A stretch of 64,000 nt of DNA from Pelagibius sp. Alg239-R121 (GTDB taxonomy: Bacteria; Pseudomonadota; Alphaproteobacteria; Kiloniellales; Kiloniellaceae): NCBI RefSeq assembly GCF_947331435.1, contig NZ_CAMZOF010000001.1, positions 1,550,001 through 1,614,000 on the forward strand, read 5' to 3'. The notes beneath the pieces were generated by a model. That model was given only the letters and a program-made list of their open reading frames with translations, made no database searches and had not been told where the DNA came from. Shown one piece after another: positions 62,446 to 64,000 of this stretch; position 1 is the first letter of the stretch, and every line of letters starts with the position of its first letter. Position numbers and translations under genes: made by a program.

Positions 62446-63573
62446 CTAGCCCAAGTTCCGAAGGAACTCGACCGGCACGGTGAACTCGATCTCGTCCTGG
62501 CTGATCTGCGCAGGGATCGGCGGTACCGGCGATGACCGCTCCATCATCTTTTTCACGGCCTGATCCAAAAGATAAAAGCCTGAGCTCTTGCGGATATTGT
62601 AATAGAGGATCTCGCCGCTTCGGCTGACGACAAAGTGGAGCAATACTGTTCCTTCCTGCCGGAACCGATGGGATTCTCTCGGATAGCTGCCGTGGCGTTT
62701 CACCCAAAGGAGAACCTGATCCTTGTAGTTGAGTGTCGGAACCTGGCCCTCGCTGTTGAGACTTGCCGTGCCGACAGCTCCTTCGCCGTCAACGTGGCGC
62801 AGTGACGAAATTTCGCCTCCGACCGCCTTGGTGACAGGAGCCGCTGAAGACGCGGTAGAAGCTGTGGATGCGGCCTGATCTTGAGGGGAGGCTTTCGGTT
62901 CCGGGCCCTCCAGCGGCAGGCGCTCTTCCAACAATCCGAGTTCGGGCCTGGGTACAGGTGGCGGGGTTGGTTTGCGGCTCGGTACGGGTGGAACAGCTGC
63001 GATTTTTGCAGGTTCTTCCGGCGGCTGTACCTCTGCGACGACCGGCTCCGGCAAAGGGCTCTCTTCTTTTGGCGGCGTCTCCTCCGCCTTCTTTACCTCT
63101 GTAACTTCTGGTTCCGCCTTTGGCGCTTCTGGCTCTGGCGCCGGTACTGCTTCAACCACATCGGCCGGCGCCGGCTCAGGTGGCAGAGACTCAGGTGGCA
63201 GAGGCTCAGATGGCAGAGGATCAGGTAGGCGGGGCGCGGGGGGAGATTCGACCGTCGCGCTGGGTTCAGCCTGTGCGCGGGGGTTTTCAGGCAGCCTGGG
63301 CTCGGCCGGTGATGGCGTTTCGGTTCGAGGTGCCGCCGTGATCTTTGGCTCCGAGGCCGTCTGATCATTTGCCGGCGCGGCACTTGGTGGGGCAAGACCG
63401 ACCAGTAGGCCTTCGGCTGGCGCAGCCTGGTTTCCGGTTGCGCCAAAGCTGCCGCCGCCGCGAAAGGCCGGCGTCGTGGCGGCGCCGCTGACAAGACCAA
63501 GGTAGGCAGCAAGGTGGAGGACTATTGCCAGCACCAGGGCTAAGGCCCAGTGCCAGGACCGGATCCCGCTCAT
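62446..63573 (-). CDS. tonB: TonB-family energy transducer
   Basis: 375 residues, long for TonB. N-terminal anchor WHWALALVLAIVLHLAAYLGLV (about 7-28), then a Pro/Glu/Ala-rich span of over 200 residues with short repeats (LPSEPLPPESLPPEP-like), and the C-terminal TonB domain from about 285 (YPRESHRFRQEGTVLLHFVVSRSGEILYYNIRKSSGFYLLDQAVKKMM). It carries proton-motive energy to outer-membrane receptors. The ATG overlaps the exbD stop (ATGA). Confidence 0.93.
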   Translation of the reverse strand: MSGIRSWHWALALVLAIVLHLAAYLGLVSGAATTPAFRGGGSFGATGNQAAPAEGLLVGLAPPSAAPANDQTASEPKITAAPRTETPSPAEPRLPENPRAQAEPSATVESPPAPRLPDPLPSEPLPPESLPPEPAPADVVEAVPAPEPEAPKAEPEVTEVKKAEETPPKEESPLPEPVVAEVQPPEEPAKIAAVPPVPSRKPTPPPVPRPELGLLEERLPLEGPEPKASPQDQAASTASTASSAAPVTKAVGGEISSLRHVDGEGAVGTASLNSEGQVPTLNYKDQVLLWVKRHGSYPRESHRFRQEGTVLLHFVVSRSGEILYYNIRKSSGFYLLDQAVKKMMERSSPVPPIPAQISQDEIEFTVPVEFLRNLG

Positions 63574-63974
63574 CGCTCTGGTTCCAGGGTCAGCATCAAG
63601 ACCTCGTCAACGCCAACGCTGCTCAAAAGTTCCATGACCTCGATCACGCGGCGCGCATCGACCTGACCGTCAGCCTTGAGGCGGATTTTCGCTTCGGGTT
63701 GGGCCGCGAGCAGATCCAGCACCTTGAGCTGAAGGTCAAGCTCGTCGAGCTCGTCATCACCGAATGCCAGGCGGCCGTCGGCGCTGACCAGCACGACCGA
63801 GTCCTGGTCGACTTCCGGCAGTTCACTCTCTGAAACCGGCGGTTCAACGTCAAATGCCTCGATACGGTGCAGGGCGCCGGCGAGCATGAAGAAGATCAGC
63901 AGCAGGAACACCACGTTGATCATGGGCAGAATCGGGTCGCTTTCGGCCTCGGGTTCGGGCGCGCTGATCTTCAT
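63570..63974 (-). CDS. exbD: ExbD/TolR-family biopolymer transport protein
   Basis: 134 residues. Short N-terminal tail, one membrane helix (ILPMINVVFLLLIFFMLAG) with the conserved Asp just before it (SDPILP), and a periplasmic domain (VLVSADGRLAFGDDELDELDLQL, IRLKADGQVDARRVIEVMELLSSVGVDEVLMLT). With ExbB it forms the proton channel that powers TonB. The ATG overlaps the stop of the upstream gene. Confidence 0.93.
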   Translation of the reverse strand: MKISAPEPEAESDPILPMINVVFLLLIFFMLAGALHRIEAFDVEPPVSESELPEVDQDSVVLVSADGRLAFGDDELDELDLQLKVLDLLAAQPEAKIRLKADGQVDARRVIEVMELLSSVGVDEVLMLTLEPER

Positions 63975-64000
63975 GGTTTTAAGGATCCCTTGAGAGGGAG
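63971..64000 (-). CDS. C-terminal end of an upstream gene, probably ExbB or a second ExbD
   Basis: A frame entering from the right edge reads ...L-K-G-S-L-K-P and ends in TGA overlapping the exbD ATG (ATGA). Nine residues are too few to identify it; the place in the operon suggests an exbB or a first exbD gene. Confidence 0.4.
   Translation of the reverse strand, partial: LPLKGSLKP

Overview
The window reads as a chromosomal segment of a free-living alphaproteobacterium with a respiratory, oxygen-limited lifestyle. By eye it is about 60% GC. Pointers to the group are the FixK/FnrL-type TTGAC/T-N4-G/ATCAA boxes, a ccoNOQP-ccoGHIS cluster in the alphaproteobacterial order, a FixJ-type regulator, several TRAP transporters, a DUF1127 protein and a tartrate dehydratase very close to the Bradyrhizobium enzyme as I recall it. 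A Rhodospirillales-like marine or soil bacterium is my inference; no rRNA, tRNA or taxonomic marker is present to prove it. I saw no CRISPR array, integrase or insertion sequence.

Layout. 0-6 kb: start of hemN behind an FNR box, an exported cupredoxin-like protein, a YceI-cytochrome c fusion, then small enzymes and exported proteins. 6-14.6 kb: a catabolic island with a tartrate dehydratase, a LysR regulator beside a long inverted repeat, a PLP enzyme of the L-cysteate sulfo-lyase/D-cysteine desulfhydrase family, a DctPQM TRAP transporter, an alpha/beta hydrolase and a second LysR regulator. 14.7-20.9 kb: two TPR proteins, then a DGPF protein with its ECF42 sigma factor behind a matching promoter, and a VOC protein. 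20.9-24.8 kb: a TAXI/fused-permease TRAP system and the FNR-type regulator. 25-29.3 kb: a GNAT-like gene behind an FNR box, a CHASE2 histidine kinase with a FixJ-like regulator, and a lone receiver. 29.6-34.3 kb: envelope genes (OmpA-type lipoproteins, YqaE, AsmA, FecR). 34.7-43 kb: the cbb3 oxidase and its assembly genes. 43-49.7 kb: an FNR-box-associated set (DUF2189 protein, universal stress protein, PepSY, cytochrome b561, membrane-anchored LuxR, P2-type ATPase). 49.8-60 kb: GST, LOG family, two EamA transporters each divergent from a regulator, a PuuB-like oxidase, a frameshifted exported protein, a PEP-CTERM protein and a globin. 60-64 kb: a lower-GC unknown protein, then Sel1, TonB and ExbD genes.

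How it works together. Five good FNR/FixK boxes lie upstream of hemN, the fnr/GNAT pair, ccoN, the DUF2189/USP pair and the P-type ATPase. With the fnr-type regulator and a FixJ-like two-component system in the same window, this is a compact micro-oxic regulon: heme synthesis without oxygen, a high-affinity oxidase with its copper supply, stress protein and ion transport. The ccoN leader appears to contain a complete Rho-independent terminator preceded by an anti-Shine-Dalgarno-like stretch, a candidate FNR-driven small RNA or attenuator. A family of two-hairpin intergenic repeats with conserved ends and covarying stems is scattered through the first 29 kb. Both are the observations most worth following up.
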